Position numbers and translations under genes: made by a program. DNA of 64,000 nt from Desulfocurvibacter africanus subsp. africanus DSM 2603 (GTDB lineage: Bacteria; Desulfobacterota; Desulfovibrionia; Desulfovibrionales; Desulfovibrionaceae): positions 1 to 64,000 of the forward strand of contig NZ_AULZ01000016.1 of assembly GCF_000422545.1 (NCBI RefSeq), written 5' to 3'. The stretch's first letter is position 1. Each line of letters begins with the position of its first letter. The notes beneath the pieces are model-generated. The model was not told the origin of the DNA and did not search any database. It saw nothing but the letters and a program-made list of their open reading frames with translations. Below, piece after piece: positions 36,427-46,809 of the stretch.

Positions 36427-36458
36427 TTCGTATTTGGATCGACGTTGACTTGCCGCGC

Positions 36459-37454
36459 TTACGCTTCCTGCTTCAGCTCGCGTCCCATCAGCTCCCGAAC
36501 GGCCTGCTCCGGGTCCTTGCCGTTATAGAGCACCTCGTACACCTGTTCGGTGATGGGCAACTCCACTTCGAGCATCTTGCCCAGGCCATGCACGGCCTCG
36601 GTGGTCTTGACGCCTTCGGCGACCATCTTCATCTGGCCCAGGATATCCAGGAGCTTCTGGCCCTTGCCCAGCCGCAGGCCTACCTGACGGTTGCGGGAAA
36701 GCTCGCCCGTGCAGGTCAGCACGAGGTCGCCCATGCCCGACAGGCCCATGAACGTGGCCGGCTTGGCGCCCATGGCCACGCCCAGGCGGCTCATCTCGGC
36801 CAGCCCACGGGTGATGAGCGCGGCGCGGGCATTGGAGCCGAAGCTCAGCCCGTCGGCAATGCCGGCGGCGATGGCGATGATGTTCTTGATGGCTCCGCCC
36901 AACTCCACGCCGCGATAGTCGGTGGTGGTGTACACGCGGAAGTAATCCGTTGCCAGGGCCTCCTGGAGCATGATGCCCAGCTTTTTGTAGCAGCAGCCCA
37001 GAGTTACGGCCGTGGGCAGTTCGCGGCTGACCTCCAGGGCGAAGCTCGGTCCCGAGAGCATGGCGAAGCGCGGCTTAAGGCTTGCCAGCGAGTCCTCCAC
37101 CACCTGGGACATGGTGTGCAGGCTGTTCAGCTCGATGCCCTTGCTGGCGCAGAGCACCACGGGCTTCTTGGGCATGAGATCGCGCATGCTCATGAGCGCC
37201 GAACGGAGGAACTGGCTTGGAATGGCGCACAGGAAGACCTCCGCGTCCTTCATAACCACGGCCGGGTCGGTGCTGGCCTCCAGGCCCTCGTGCAGCTTGA
37301 TGCCGGGCATGTACCACGAATTCTCACGCTTGGAGACGATCTCCGCCAGGAGCTCCTGCTCACGGACCAACAAGCGGGTTTCATGGCCTTTCTTGGCCAG
37401 CAGGTTGGCCAGCGTGGTGCCCCAGCTTCCACTGCCTAAGACAGCAAATCGCAT
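36459..37454 (-). CDS. gpsA: Glycerol-3-phosphate dehydrogenase [NAD(P)+]
   Basis: 331 residues. The N-terminal dinucleotide fold MRFAVLGSGSWGTTLANLLA, the substrate-domain GPSFALEVSRELPTAVTLG and GGAIKNIIAIAAGIADGL with its catalytic lysine identify GpsA. It reduces dihydroxyacetone phosphate to sn-glycerol-3-phosphate for phospholipid synthesis. AAGGAG precedes the start. Neighbouring genes do not suggest a special role. Confidence 0.96.
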   Translation of the reverse strand: MRFAVLGSGSWGTTLANLLAKKGHETRLLVREQELLAEIVSKRENSWYMPGIKLHEGLEASTDPAVVMKDAEVFLCAIPSQFLRSALMSMRDLMPKKPVVLCASKGIELNSLHTMSQVVEDSLASLKPRFAMLSGPSFALEVSRELPTAVTLGCCYKKLGIMLQEALATDYFRVYTTTDYRGVELGGAIKNIIAIAAGIADGLSFGSNARAALITRGLAEMSRLGVAMGAKPATFMGLSGMGDLVLTCTGELSRNRQVGLRLGKGQKLLDILGQMKMVAEGVKTTEAVHGLGKMLEVELPITEQVYEVLYNGKDPEQAVRELMGRELKQEA

Positions 37455-37784
37455 GCGCTCACTCCTTGAAAGGAAGGGAATTGTGCGTAGGCTCTATGCG
37501 CGAGCTAGTGCGGCACAGGCCGATCAAGACAGGCAGAGTACGCGGCCCTTGGTCGCATGGCAAGCCCGGAGCGGCCGGAACGTCGAGCTCGCCCAATGTA
37601 CGCAAGGGCCGCCGCTTCGGGCGGCCATCGCAGGCCGTTGAAGAGATGCATGCGCCAGGGCATAATGGCCGCGACGTGTCGGCAACCAGGCAAGCCGTGT
37701 TGCCAGCTCGTCATGAAGCGGTTATCACTACGCACTCTGCAAGACAAAACCGCGCCAAAACCCGACCATGATCACGGACAATAC
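37455..37784. other. Intergenic region upstream of the siroheme decarboxylase gene
   Basis: 330 bp. No gene is supported: open frames here have no homology and no ribosome site. It should contain the divergent promoters of gpsA and the ahb-hemL pair. Confidence 0.45.
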
Positions 37785-38309
37785 ATGAGCAATCCGACCT
37801 TCAGCCAAGCCCAGAAACGCGCCCTGGCCATGGTCCAGGCCGACCTGCCCGACTCCGCCACGCCCTTCGCGGACATTGCCGCCCAGGCCGGCCTCGACGA
37901 GGACGAAGTCCTGGAGCTGCTGCGCGGCCTAAAAACGACGGGAGTCATCCGCCGTTTCGGGGCCACCCTGCGCCACCAGAAAGCCGGCTACGGCCACAAC
38001 GCCATGGTCGCCTGGTATGTCGAGGACGACAAGGACATGGACCAGGTGGCCAACATCATGGCCGAGCGGCCCGAGATCTCCCACTGCTACCACCGCAAGG
38101 ACTGCCTGGACTGGCCCTACAATCTGTACACCATGATCCACGGCCAGAACCCCGGCGACTGCCTGCGCCTGGCGCGCGAACTGGCCGTGGCCACGGGCGT
38201 GGACCAGTACGACGTGCTGGAATCCGTGCGGGAACTTAAAAAGACATCCATGCGCTACTTCGAGGACCAAAACCCACAGACGGCCCACTCAGGCCAATCC
38301 GGCAAGTGA
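37785..38309 (+). CDS. Siroheme decarboxylase subunit (AhbA/AhbB family, Lrp/AsnC-like)
   Basis: 174 residues. An AsnC-type helix-turn-helix ([20 protein letters not shown]) is followed by [16 protein letters not shown] and the family signature [23 protein letters not shown]. AhbA and AhbB together convert siroheme to 12,18-didecarboxysiroheme in the alternative haem route of sulfate reducers. I cannot say by eye whether this is A or B; the partner gene is not in the window. It lies 10 bp before hemL, joining the first and a middle part of tetrapyrrole synthesis in one operon. Confidence 0.85.
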   Translation: MSNPTFSQAQKRALAMVQADLPDSATPFADIAAQAGLDEDEVLELLRGLKTTGVIRRFGATLRHQKAGYGHNAMVAWYVEDDKDMDQVANIMAERPEISHCYHRKDCLDWPYNLYTMIHGQNPGDCLRLARELAVATGVDQYDVLESVRELKKTSMRYFEDQNPQTAHSGQSGK

Positions 38310-38319
38310 GGAACGAAGC

Positions 38320-39591
38320 ATGAGCCTATCTGAAACTCTCTTCCAGGAAGCCCAGAAGTACATACCGGGCGGGGTCAACAGCCCCGTGCGGGCCTGCAAG
38401 TCCGTGGACGCCACGCCCCTGTTCATCAAGAAGGCCGAAGGATCCAGGATCACCAGCGTGGAGGGCGCCTCCTACATCGACTACGTGCTCTCCTGGGGTC
38501 CCATGATCCTGGGCCACGCCCATCCGGACGTGACCGAAGTGGCCGTGGCCGCCGCCAAGAAGGGCGCCAGCTACGGCGCGCCCTGCGAGGCCGAGATCGA
38601 CCTGGCTAGGGCCGTCTGCCATGCCCTGCCCACGGTGGAGATGGTGCGCATGGTCAACTCCGGCACCGAGGCCACCATGAGCGCCCTGCGCCTGGCCCGC
38701 GGCTACACCGGCCGCAACAAGGTGCTCAAATTCATCGGCGGCTATCACGGCCACGGCGATCCGTTCCTGGCGTCGGCCGGCTCGGGCGTTGCCACCCTGG
38801 CCATTCCCGGCACGCCCGGCGTGCCCGCCGACGTGGTGGCCCACACGCTGCTCGCACAGTACAACGACCTGGAGCAGGTCAAGGCCCATTTCGAGCGTCA
38901 CGGCGATGACATCGCCTGCATCATTGTGGAGCCCGTGGCCGGCAACATGGGACTGGTGCTGCCCAAACCCGGCTTTCTGGAAGGGCTGCGCGAGATCACC
39001 CGCCAGTACGGCGCGCTGCTCATTTTCGACGAGGTAATCACCGGCTTCCGTGTGGATTTCGGCGGAGCCCAAAAGCGCTTCGGCATCCAGCCCGACCTGA
39101 CCTGCCTGGGCAAGATCATCGGCGGCGGCTTCCCCGTGGGGGCCTACGGCGGACGGCGCGATATCATGCAGCGCGTCGCGCCCTGCGGCGACGTGTACCA
39201 GGCCGGCACCCTGTCCGGTAACCCCGTGGCCATGGCCGCCGGCACCTGTACCCTGGAACTGCTCTCCCGCGCCGATTACGCGGGGCTGGAGCAGCGCACA
39301 CAGGCCCTGGGGGCGGAACTGAAGTCCATATTCGCGGAAAAGTCCGTGCCCGTGGTCATCAACCAGATCGCCTCGATCTTCACCGTCTTCTTTACCCAGA
39401 CACCCGAGATCGTGGACTTCCCCACGGCCAGCACGGCCGACTCGGCGCGTTACACCCGCTTCTACGCGCACATGCGCGAGAAAGGCGTGTACCTCGCGCC
39501 GTCAGGCTACGAGTGCGCCTTCCTGTCCTTCGCGCACAGCGATCGCGACATCAACATAACCCTGGAAGCGGTGCGCTCGGCGCAGTTGTAG
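38320..39591 (+). CDS. hemL: Glutamate-1-semialdehyde 2,1-aminomutase
   Basis: 423 residues, PLP-dependent. The N-terminal [15 protein letters not shown], the cofactor-site [18 protein letters not shown] and the lysine in [17 protein letters not shown] are diagnostic of HemL. It makes 5-aminolevulinate, the precursor of siroheme, haem and cobalamin. The TAG stop is the first part of a repeat element that also forms a terminator. In line with the ahb and cbi genes nearby, this part of the window serves tetrapyrrole synthesis. Confidence 0.97.
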   Translation: MSLSETLFQEAQKYIPGGVNSPVRACKSVDATPLFIKKAEGSRITSVEGASYIDYVLSWGPMILGHAHPDVTEVAVAAAKKGASYGAPCEAEIDLARAVCHALPTVEMVRMVNSGTEATMSALRLARGYTGRNKVLKFIGGYHGHGDPFLASAGSGVATLAIPGTPGVPADVVAHTLLAQYNDLEQVKAHFERHGDDIACIIVEPVAGNMGLVLPKPGFLEGLREITRQYGALLIFDEVITGFRVDFGGAQKRFGIQPDLTCLGKIIGGGFPVGAYGGRRDIMQRVAPCGDVYQAGTLSGNPVAMAAGTCTLELLSRADYAGLEQRTQALGAELKSIFAEKSVPVVINQIASIFTVFFTQTPEIVDFPTASTADSARYTRFYAHMREKGVYLAPSGYECAFLSFAHSDRDINITLEAVRSAQL

Positions 39592-39680
39592 GAAAATGAA
39601 ATCGGGAGAGGGCCCTGCCCTCTCCCGAACCCTCTCCCGCCAGGGGAATGATTCCCCTGGACCCCGCGTTTTTTTGTAGT
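39589..39680 (+). repeat. Type 2 palindromic repeat, partial copy C, acting as terminator of hemL
   Basis: Shares with copies A and B the GGGAGAG/CTCTCCC stem and the CAGGGGAAT/ATTCCCCTG stem, but lacks a recognisable right terminal repeat and ends in a run of T. It begins at the TAG stop codon of hemL and lies between hemL and the converging acrB-like gene. Confidence 0.6.
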
Positions 39681-39701
39681 GTTGCGCCGGAGCAACACGC
39701 G

Positions 39702-42700
39702 TTACTTACCCTTCTTCCTTCCTACTCTTTCGCTCAATCCCTGCACCAGCACATACAGCATCGGCACCAGGAATACACCCAAGAGCGTGGCCGCGAGCAT
39801 GCCGCCGACAACGTCCGTGCCGATGACGCGGCGGGACAGGGCTCCCGCGCCGGCGGCGGTCCACAAGGGAATACAGCCCAGGATGAAGGCGAATGATGTC
39901 ATCAGGATGGGCCGCAGACGCAGCCGCGCGGCTCCCAGCGCCGCCTCGATCAGGGGCTTGCCCTGCTCGTGCTCCAGCTTGGCGAACTCGACGATGAGGA
40001 TGGCGTTCTTGGCCGCAAGAGCAATGAGCATGACCAGGCCGATCTGCGCGTAGACGTTGCTCTCCAGCCCGCGCAGCCACAGGGCGGCAAAGGCTCCGAA
40101 GACAGCGATTGGCGTGCCGAGCAGCACGCTGAAAGGCAGGCTCCAGCTGTCGTACTGCGCGGCCAGCAGCAGGAATACGAACAGGAGGGAAAGCAGGAAT
40201 ATCGCCGAGGCCGGGACGCCCTCGCGGGCCTGCTTCTCCTGGTAGGACATGCCCATGTAGTCGAAGCCCATTTCCGGGGGCATGGTCTGGCGGAATACGT
40301 CCTCCAGCGCGGCCATTGCCTGGATCGAGCTTACGCCCGGCCTGGACGCGGCATTGATCTGGGCGCAGCGGTACAGGTTGAAACGCGTGGTGTACTCCGG
40401 GCCGGCCACGGGTTGCGTGGTCGTGATGGCCGACAGGGGTACGGCGTCGCCCTCGGCGTTCCGCACGTAGAACTGGCCGAGGTTCTCCGCCGAGGTGCGG
40501 AACTCGCCCTCGGCCTGCACATAGACCTGCCATTGACGTCCGAAGCGGTTGAAGTAATTGACCATGGCTCCGCCCATGAAAGCCTGCACGGTCTTGTAGA
40601 CCTCGCCCAAATCGAGGCCCTGCATTAGCGCCTTGTCGCGGTCCACATCCACGTAGACCTGGGGCACCGCAGGCTGGAACATGCTCACGGCCGAAGCGAT
40701 CTCCGGCCGCTGCTGCGCGGCCTGGACGAACTTGGCAGTGTTGGCCGCCAAAAACTCGATGTCCTGGCCCGAGCGGTCCTCCAGCATGAAGGTCACGCCG
40801 CCCGACGTGCCGATGCCGGGAATGGCCGGCGGCGAAAAGGCCATGGCGTTCGCTTCGGGCAATGCGGCCAGGGCCATGTTCACGTGGGTTAGGATGGCCT
40901 TGTACTGCTCCTCGGGCGCGCTGCGCTCGGCCCACTCCTTGAGAGTCACGAAGTAGAAGCCGGAGTAGGTGGAGTAGACCTGGCTGAGCATGCTGTAGCC
41001 CACGATAGTGGTCGTGTGCGCTACGCCGGGCGTCTTGGCCAGGATATCCTCCACCTGCCTACAGACCGCATCGGTGCGCTGTAGGGACGATCCCGGCGGC
41101 AGGGACACGTTCACGAAGAAATAGCCCTGGTCCTCCTCCGGCAGAAATCCCGTCGGGATATCTCGCCCCGCGAGCCAGGCCCCGGCCGCGACCAGACCGA
41201 GGATGACCAGTCCCAGGAAGGCCTTGCGGATTAGCCCGGCGCTCAGGCCCACATAACCATGCGTGGCCTTGCCGAAAGCGGCGTTGAACTTACGGAAGAA
41301 CCAGCCCAGCGGCCCGCGCATCTCCTTGCGCGGACGGAGCAAGAGCGCCGACAGCGCAGGGCTGAGAGTCAGGGCGTTGATCGAGGAGATGACCACCGAC
41401 ACGGCGATGGTCACGGCGAACTGCTGGTAGAGCCTGCCGGTTATGCCCGGAATGAACACCGTGGGCACGAACACCGCCACCATGATGAGCGAAGTGACGA
41501 CCACCGGTCCGGTGACCTCGCGCATGGCCTGCAGTGTGGCTTCTCGGGACGACAGGCCTTGGCTGATGTGGTGCTCCACGGCCTCGACCACCACGATGGC
41601 GTCGTCCACCACGATGCCGATGGCCAGCACGAGGCCCAGCAGCGACAGGGTGTTGATGGTGAAGCCGAGCAGGGGGAAGACCGCGAAGGTGCCGATGAGC
41701 GAAACCGGCACGGCGACCATGGGGATGAGCGTGGCCCGGAAACTCTGCAAAAAGATGAACACCACGATGAGCACGAGCAGCATGGCCTCGAAGAGCGTCT
41801 GCACGATTTCATCGATGCCCTCGGTGATGGGCAGCGTGGTGTCCAGCGCCAGGACGAACTCCAGGCCGGGAGGAAAGCGCTCGGCCTGTTCCGCCATGAG
41901 CCTGCGCACACCGTCGGCTGCCTGGATAGCGTTGGAGCCCGGCAACTGGTAGACGGCGATTGCCGCGGCGGGCTGACCGTCGAGGCGGCCCTTGAGGTTG
42001 TAGACCTGCGCGCCGAGCTCGGCCCTGGCCACGTCCTTGATGCGCACGATGGAGCCGTCCGGGTTGGCGCGCACCACGATCTGCTCGAATTCCTCGGGCG
42101 TGGTGAGCCGCCCCTTGGCGCGCACCGTGTAGGTGAAATCCTGCCCCGCGGGCACGGGCTCGTCGCCGATCCTACCTGCCGGATTGACCGTGTTCTGGGC
42201 CTGCACGGCCGAGATGATTTCCGGGACCGTGATGTTCAGCCTGGCCAGGGTGTCCGGATTGACCCACAGACGCATGGAGTATTGCCCGGCTCCGAAGATC
42301 GTGACTTGCGAAATGCCAGGCACGCGCAACAGCTGGTCGTTCAGGTTTATGTAGGCGTAGTTGGCCAGGAAGGTCTCGTCGTAGGCGCCGTCAGGAGAGG
42401 TCAGGGCTATGACCATGAGCGGGGAGGCCGTGGACTTGGTCACTGTCACGCCGTATTCGCGCACCTCGGCCGGAAGCTGCGACTCGGCCTGGGACTGGCG
42501 CATCTGGGCCAAGACCTGGTCCGTGTTGGGGTCCGTGCCCACGGCGAAGTTGACCCGCAGGCTCATGCGCCCATCGCTTGAGCTTATGGAGTTCATATAG
42601 TTCATGTTGTCCACGCCGCTCATCTGCTGCTCGATGGGCGTGGCCACGGACTGCTCCACGGTGAGCGCGTCGGCCCCGATGTATGTGCCCGAAATGAGCA

Positions 42701-42827
42701 CTTCGGGCGGCACGATGTCCGGGTATTGGGCGATGGGCAGGCCGAGCATGGACACAAGGCCCACGATGACCATAATGATGGAAATGACCATGGCCACGAT
42801 GGGCCGATCGACAAAGAAGCGCGCCAT
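39702..42827 (-). CDS. RND-family multidrug efflux transporter (AcrB/MexB type)
   Basis: 1041 residues with the RND layout: an N-terminal helix (MARFFVDRPIVAMVISIIMV), a large periplasmic loop, six helices, a second loop and a final helix block. The proton-relay Asp-Asp in GIVVDDAIVVVEAVEHH is present, and FRATLIPMVAVPVSLIGTFA is typical of hydrophobe/amphiphile efflux members. It follows the membrane-fusion gene by 6 bp. No outer-membrane channel gene is adjacent, so a TolC-type partner must be encoded elsewhere. Confidence 0.95.
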   Translation of the reverse strand: MARFFVDRPIVAMVISIIMVIVGLVSMLGLPIAQYPDIVPPEVLISGTYIGADALTVEQSVATPIEQQMSGVDNMNYMNSISSSDGRMSLRVNFAVGTDPNTDQVLAQMRQSQAESQLPAEVREYGVTVTKSTASPLMVIALTSPDGAYDETFLANYAYINLNDQLLRVPGISQVTIFGAGQYSMRLWVNPDTLARLNITVPEIISAVQAQNTVNPAGRIGDEPVPAGQDFTYTVRAKGRLTTPEEFEQIVVRANPDGSIVRIKDVARAELGAQVYNLKGRLDGQPAAAIAVYQLPGSNAIQAADGVRRLMAEQAERFPPGLEFVLALDTTLPITEGIDEIVQTLFEAMLLVLIVVFIFLQSFRATLIPMVAVPVSLIGTFAVFPLLGFTINTLSLLGLVLAIGIVVDDAIVVVEAVEHHISQGLSSREATLQAMREVTGPVVVTSLIMVAVFVPTVFIPGITGRLYQQFAVTIAVSVVISSINALTLSPALSALLLRPRKEMRGPLGWFFRKFNAAFGKATHGYVGLSAGLIRKAFLGLVILGLVAAGAWLAGRDIPTGFLPEEDQGYFFVNVSLPPGSSLQRTDAVCRQVEDILAKTPGVAHTTTIVGYSMLSQVYSTYSGFYFVTLKEWAERSAPEEQYKAILTHVNMALAALPEANAMAFSPPAIPGIGTSGGVTFMLEDRSGQDIEFLAANTAKFVQAAQQRPEIASAVSMFQPAVPQVYVDVDRDKALMQGLDLGEVYKTVQAFMGGAMVNYFNRFGRQWQVYVQAEGEFRTSAENLGQFYVRNAEGDAVPLSAITTTQPVAGPEYTTRFNLYRCAQINAASRPGVSSIQAMAALEDVFRQTMPPEMGFDYMGMSYQEKQAREGVPASAIFLLSLLFVFLLLAAQYDSWSLPFSVLLGTPIAVFGAFAALWLRGLESNVYAQIGLVMLIALAAKNAILIVEFAKLEHEQGKPLIEAALGAARLRLRPILMTSFAFILGCIPLWTAAGAGALSRRVIGTDVVGGMLAATLLGVFLVPMLYVLVQGLSERVGRKKGK

Positions 42828-42833
42828 GGCGGC

Positions 42834-44093
42834 CTAGCCCTTCCTACCGGATGTTGCGGGAGCGCCGGGCGCGTCTTGCGGTGAGCTGACGTCAGGGCTG
42901 GCCTGCGAACCGGCTGCAGGCTCTTCCGGGACATAAGGCTTGGGCGTCACCGTCGCGCCCGGTTTGGCCTTCTGGATGCCCTCGGCCACGACCCGCTCGC
43001 CCGGTTTGAGGCCTTCGGTGACAATCCACTCCTGGCCGATCTGCTCCCCAACCTGCACCGGGCGGACCTCCACGGTGTTGTTCGGCCCCACCACCGCGAC
43101 CTGGTACGTGCCCTGAATCTCGCTGACCGCCCGCTGGGGCACGAGCAGGGCCTTCTGGGCCGTGCGCATCCGCGCCCGGACCTTGGCGTATTGACCGGGC
43201 CGCAATATGTACTCTGGATTTGGGAACAGGGTGGCGATTTTGATGGTGCCCGTATTGGGGTCCACGCTGCGGTCGGCGAAGGAAAAGCGGCCTTCATACG
43301 GATATGTGCTGCCGTCGGCCAGGGTCAGTGTGAGCGGGATGTCCCTTGGTCCTTCCTGCTTCCGCTCGCCCTGCGCGGCCTGGAGGTACTCGCGCTCGCT
43401 GACGGCGATATAGGCCTTGATGGGATCCAGAGTGGACACGGTCGTCAGGGGCTCGCTGGCCGGTCCCACGAGGTCGCCGATCTGCGCCTGGGCCAGCCCC
43501 GCGATGCCCTCGATGGGCGAGGCTATTCTCGTGAAGCTCAAGTCGATACGCGCCTGCTCCAGAGCCGCCTGGGCCTTGCCGACCTCAGCCCTTCGGGACT
43601 TCTCGTTGCCGATTGCCTCGTCCAGGATCTGCTCGCTCACGGCGCGGACCTTATACAAGGCCTGGATGCGCGCGAGCGTGGCCTTGGCCGTTTCGTGTTG
43701 CGCTTGCGCGTCGGCCAGTTGCTCCTGGGCCTCGGCCATGGCCGATTCAAAAGAACGGGCGTCGATGAGAAAGAGGACTTGGCCCTGGCGCACGCGCTGG
43801 CCCTCCTGGTAGGCCTGCTTTATGAGATACCCGCTGACCTGGGCGCGTATCTGCGCATTGACCAGCCCCTCTGTGGCCCCGACCCATTCCTTGTAGATGG
43901 GAACGTCCTTCTGGCTGACCTCGGCCACTAGAACCGTGATCGGAGCTTGGGCCTGCTGCGTCGCGGGTTCGTCCTGCCAGCACCCTGCGATAACGAAAGC
44001 ACATGCGGTACAGGCACTCAGGATGGCCATGAATGCACTCCGCGCGCAGCCTGCCTTGCCCCGCATGCCTGGACGATTCGGTCCGCTAACCAT
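42834..44093 (-). CDS. RND efflux periplasmic adaptor (AcrA/MexA type) lipoprotein
   Basis: 419 residues. The signal ends in a lipobox FVIAGC, so it is probably a lipoprotein. A lipoyl/barrel half (VGATEGLVNAQIRAQVSGYL), a long coiled-coil hairpin near residues 110-190 and a second barrel (FSFADRSVDPNTGTIKIATLFPNP) follow the AcrA plan. GGAGG lies 6 bases before ATG 44093. It forms an operon with the transporter gene. No TetR-type repressor lies upstream. Confidence 0.93.
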   Translation of the reverse strand: MVSGPNRPGMRGKAGCARSAFMAILSACTACAFVIAGCWQDEPATQQAQAPITVLVAEVSQKDVPIYKEWVGATEGLVNAQIRAQVSGYLIKQAYQEGQRVRQGQVLFLIDARSFESAMAEAQEQLADAQAQHETAKATLARIQALYKVRAVSEQILDEAIGNEKSRRAEVGKAQAALEQARIDLSFTRIASPIEGIAGLAQAQIGDLVGPASEPLTTVSTLDPIKAYIAVSEREYLQAAQGERKQEGPRDIPLTLTLADGSTYPYEGRFSFADRSVDPNTGTIKIATLFPNPEYILRPGQYAKVRARMRTAQKALLVPQRAVSEIQGTYQVAVVGPNNTVEVRPVQVGEQIGQEWIVTEGLKPGERVVAEGIQKAKPGATVTPKPYVPEEPAAGSQASPDVSSPQDAPGAPATSGRKG

Positions 44094-44398
44094 GTCGGCC
44101 TCCGTTATCGAACGGTCGCGTCCAAAATTTACAGTCTCGGAACGGCCTTCTCTCCCCGTCCCGCATCAGAAGGCGGGAGTTGGACTTTCTCCTTCATACG
44201 TGCGTGAACACGGCATAACAAGGATTCATCCGCCCCGACCTGCTAATGCCGACACGGCAGCCTTGCATCTTGGGATTCCCGTGGGATTCTCAAGGGACTC
44301 CCGACGAATTCCGCGCCCGCCCATTTGTAATTCGGCGGCTCTGCGGGTATACGCAACCCAGGGTCTGCTACCGCGCAGGGCAGGCCGATGGAGTGCTC
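44094..44398. other. Divergent intergenic region, efflux operon versus CorC gene
   Basis: 305 bp without a supported gene. The CorC frame remains open back to 44246 but lacks a ribosome site there. No cobalamin-riboswitch B12-box was recognised ahead of the cbi genes. Confidence 0.45.
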
Positions 44399-45727
44399 AT
44401 GACGAGGGTTTTACTGGAAGTCGGCGCGATCCTGCTGCTCATCCTGTTCAATGGCTTTCTGGCCATGTCCGAGATGGCCGTGGTCGCGTCCATGAAGATA
44501 CGCTTGGAGAGCCGGGCACGGGACGGTGCGCGCGGGGCGCGTTTCGCCCTGCGTCTCAAGGAGCAGCCCGAGCGCTTCCTGTCCACGGTGCAGATCGGCA
44601 TCACTCTGGTGGGCGTGCTCACCGGCGCCTTCGGCGGGGCCACGCTGGCCGAGCGGCTGGAGCTGTGGTTGACGGATTTCCCGGCCCTGGCCCCGTATGC
44701 CGGCGGCTTGGCCATCGCCCTGGTGGTGGCGCCCGTGACCTACCTGACCCTGGTGCTGGGCGAGCTGGCGCCCAAGCGTCTGGCCTTCGGCGCGCCCGAG
44801 CGCATGGCCGCCTTCTGCGCGCCGCTCATGACCCTGCTCATGCGCCTGTCCCTGCCGGCCGTGAAGCTTTTGAGCGGCTCCACGGCGCTGGTGGTGCGCC
44901 TGCTGGGCCAATCCCCGCACGCGGAGCCGCGCGTCACGGAGGAGGATGTGCGCGGCATGGCCGGCGAGGCGGTCAAGGCCGGAGCCATCGAGCACGGCGA
45001 GCGGGATATGCTGGAGCGCATCTTCCGCTTGGGCGACCGGCAGGTGGAGGCCATCATGATCCACCGCGCCAAGATCGAATGGATCGATCTGGACGACCCA
45101 TATGAGGAAAACGTGCGCAAGGTCATGACCAGTCCCTTCTCGCGCTTCCCCGTGGCGCGGGAGGATTTGTCCGAAGCCGTTGGAGTCATCAAGGCCAAGG
45201 ACTTCCTGGCGATCTATGCCGAAGACAGGCGCGTAAGCTTCACCGACCCCAGGTTCCTGCACCAGCCTATCTACGTGCCGGAAACCACGCGGGTGCTGGC
45301 TCTGCTGGAGCGATTCAAGCAAGAGGAGCGCATGCATTTCGCCATGGTCCTGGACGAGTATGGCGACATCCGCGGCATCGTGACCCTGAACGATATTCTT
45401 GAAGCCATCGTGGGCGACATCCCCGGCGCGGACCAGATGTCCGAGCCCGGGGCCGTGCGACGCGAGGACGGCTCCTGGCTGCTGGACGGGCTCATGCCCA
45501 TGGACGAAGTGGTCTCGCTGCTAGGCATCCCGCCCTCACTCATGGCGCACATGAACGGCCAGTTCCAGACCCTGGCCGGCTTCATTCTGCACCATCTGGG
45601 ACGCATACCGCAAACGGGCGACGTGCTTGTCTGGCATGAGCTGCGCTTCGAGGTGGTGGATATGGATGGCAACCGCATCGACAAGGTATTGGCCCAGGCT
45701 CAGCCGGAAAAGGAGTCAGAGGAATAA
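44399..45727 (+). CDS. CNNM/CorC-type membrane protein with CBS and CorC-HlyC domains
   Basis: 442 residues. The N-terminal CNNM membrane domain (VGAILLLILFNGFLAMSEMA, then VVAPVTYLTLVLGELAPKR) is followed by paired CBS domains (PFSRFPVAREDLSEAVGVIK, then FAMVLDEYGDIRGIVTLNDI) and a C-terminal CorC-HlyC domain. Such proteins act in Mg2+/Co2+ transport or its control; 'haemolysin' labels are historical. It is 2 bp from cbiG, so it is co-transcribed with cobalamin genes, which supports a cobalt-related role. GGAG precedes ATG 44399. Confidence 0.88.
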   Translation: MTRVLLEVGAILLLILFNGFLAMSEMAVVASMKIRLESRARDGARGARFALRLKEQPERFLSTVQIGITLVGVLTGAFGGATLAERLELWLTDFPALAPYAGGLAIALVVAPVTYLTLVLGELAPKRLAFGAPERMAAFCAPLMTLLMRLSLPAVKLLSGSTALVVRLLGQSPHAEPRVTEEDVRGMAGEAVKAGAIEHGERDMLERIFRLGDRQVEAIMIHRAKIEWIDLDDPYEENVRKVMTSPFSRFPVAREDLSEAVGVIKAKDFLAIYAEDRRVSFTDPRFLHQPIYVPETTRVLALLERFKQEERMHFAMVLDEYGDIRGIVTLNDILEAIVGDIPGADQMSEPGAVRREDGSWLLDGLMPMDEVVSLLGIPPSLMAHMNGQFQTLAGFILHHLGRIPQTGDVLVWHELRFEVVDMDGNRIDKVLAQAQPEKESEE

Positions 45728-45729
45728 TC

Positions 45730-46809
45730 ATGCCCGCCGTGGCCGTGTACGCCGTGACCCGCAAAGGTGCGCGGCTGAGCCGCAGGCTGGCCGAAGCCCT
45801 GGACGGCGAGCAGTTCCTGCCTCGGCGTCTGGCGGGTGAGCCGGGCGTTAAAAGCTTCGACTCGCTGCCGGAGTGCTTGGCCGAGACATTCAACGCATTT
45901 CGAGGACACATTTTCGTGTGCGCGGCTGGCATCGCCGTGCGCGCCATCGCTCCGCATCTGCAGAGCAAGGCGCTCGATCCGGCCGTGGTAGTGCTGGACG
46001 AAGCGGGCCGCTTCGCCGTAAGCCTGCTCTCCGGCCATTTGGGCGGGGCCAACGACTTGGCCATGACCGTGGCCGAGGCGGTGGGCGCTACCCCGGTCGT
46101 GACCACGGCCACGGACAACGCCGGTGTGCCCGCCGTGGACCTGCTGGCCCGGCGACGTGGAATGGCCGTGGCCGATGCTTCAAAGATCAAACATGTCAGC
46201 GCGGCCCTGCTGGAAGGCCGCCGCGTGACCCTGTTCGATCCCGAAGACCACCTGGGGGCGCGCGACGATCCGGCCATGGCCGAGCATTTCGAGCATGTGT
46301 CGGACCCTGCCCTGCTTGACCCGGACCAGCCCTCCGTGTGGGCGCACTGGAAGCAGCCGCCTCGTGCGCTGAACGCCGGACTGCTTCTGGCCCTGCACCC
46401 GCGGGTGCTCGCAGCCGGCGTGGGCTGTCGCCGTGGCGCATCCAAGGACGAGATACTTGAGGCTATCGAAATGACCTTGAGGCAGCGGGATTATGCCCTG
46501 GCAGGACTGGGTTGCCTGGCCAGCATCGACCTTAAGGCCCACGAGCCTGGGCTTGTGGCCGCGGCGCGCGAACTGCATCTGCAACTGCGCACCTTCCCGG
46601 CGGCCGAACTCGATCGCATGGACGCGCCCGGCGCATCGCCGCGCGTCAAGGACAAGGTGGGCACGGCCAGCGTATCCGAAGCCTCAGCCCTGCTGGCGGC
46701 CGGCCCTGGGGCCCGGTTGCTGATCCCCAAGCGAATCATGGGCAACGTGACTGTGGCCGTGGCCCTGAGCCCGCAGCCACTGACAGTGGAGAATACATGG
46801 CGAGACTGA
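45730..46809 (+). CDS. cbiG: Cobalt-precorrin-5A hydrolase CbiG
   Basis: 359 residues. The N-terminal FVCAAGIAVRAIAPHLQSKA and VSLLSGHLGGANDLA are strongly conserved CbiG motifs, and the C-terminal domain carries AAGVGCRRGASKDEI. The enzyme opens the delta-lactone of cobalt-precorrin-5A in the anaerobic cobalamin pathway. It overlaps cbiH by 13 bases. Only two cobalamin genes are in the window. Confidence 0.94.
   Translation: MPAVAVYAVTRKGARLSRRLAEALDGEQFLPRRLAGEPGVKSFDSLPECLAETFNAFRGHIFVCAAGIAVRAIAPHLQSKALDPAVVVLDEAGRFAVSLLSGHLGGANDLAMTVAEAVGATPVVTTATDNAGVPAVDLLARRRGMAVADASKIKHVSAALLEGRRVTLFDPEDHLGARDDPAMAEHFEHVSDPALLDPDQPSVWAHWKQPPRALNAGLLLALHPRVLAAGVGCRRGASKDEILEAIEMTLRQRDYALAGLGCLASIDLKAHEPGLVAAARELHLQLRTFPAAELDRMDAPGASPRVKDKVGTASVSEASALLAAGPGARLLIPKRIMGNVTVAVALSPQPLTVENTWRD

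Noticed and set aside
44094-44398. Cobalamin riboswitch ahead of the cbi genes
   Set aside because: No B12-box-like sequence was found, and the cbi genes sit behind a CorC gene.
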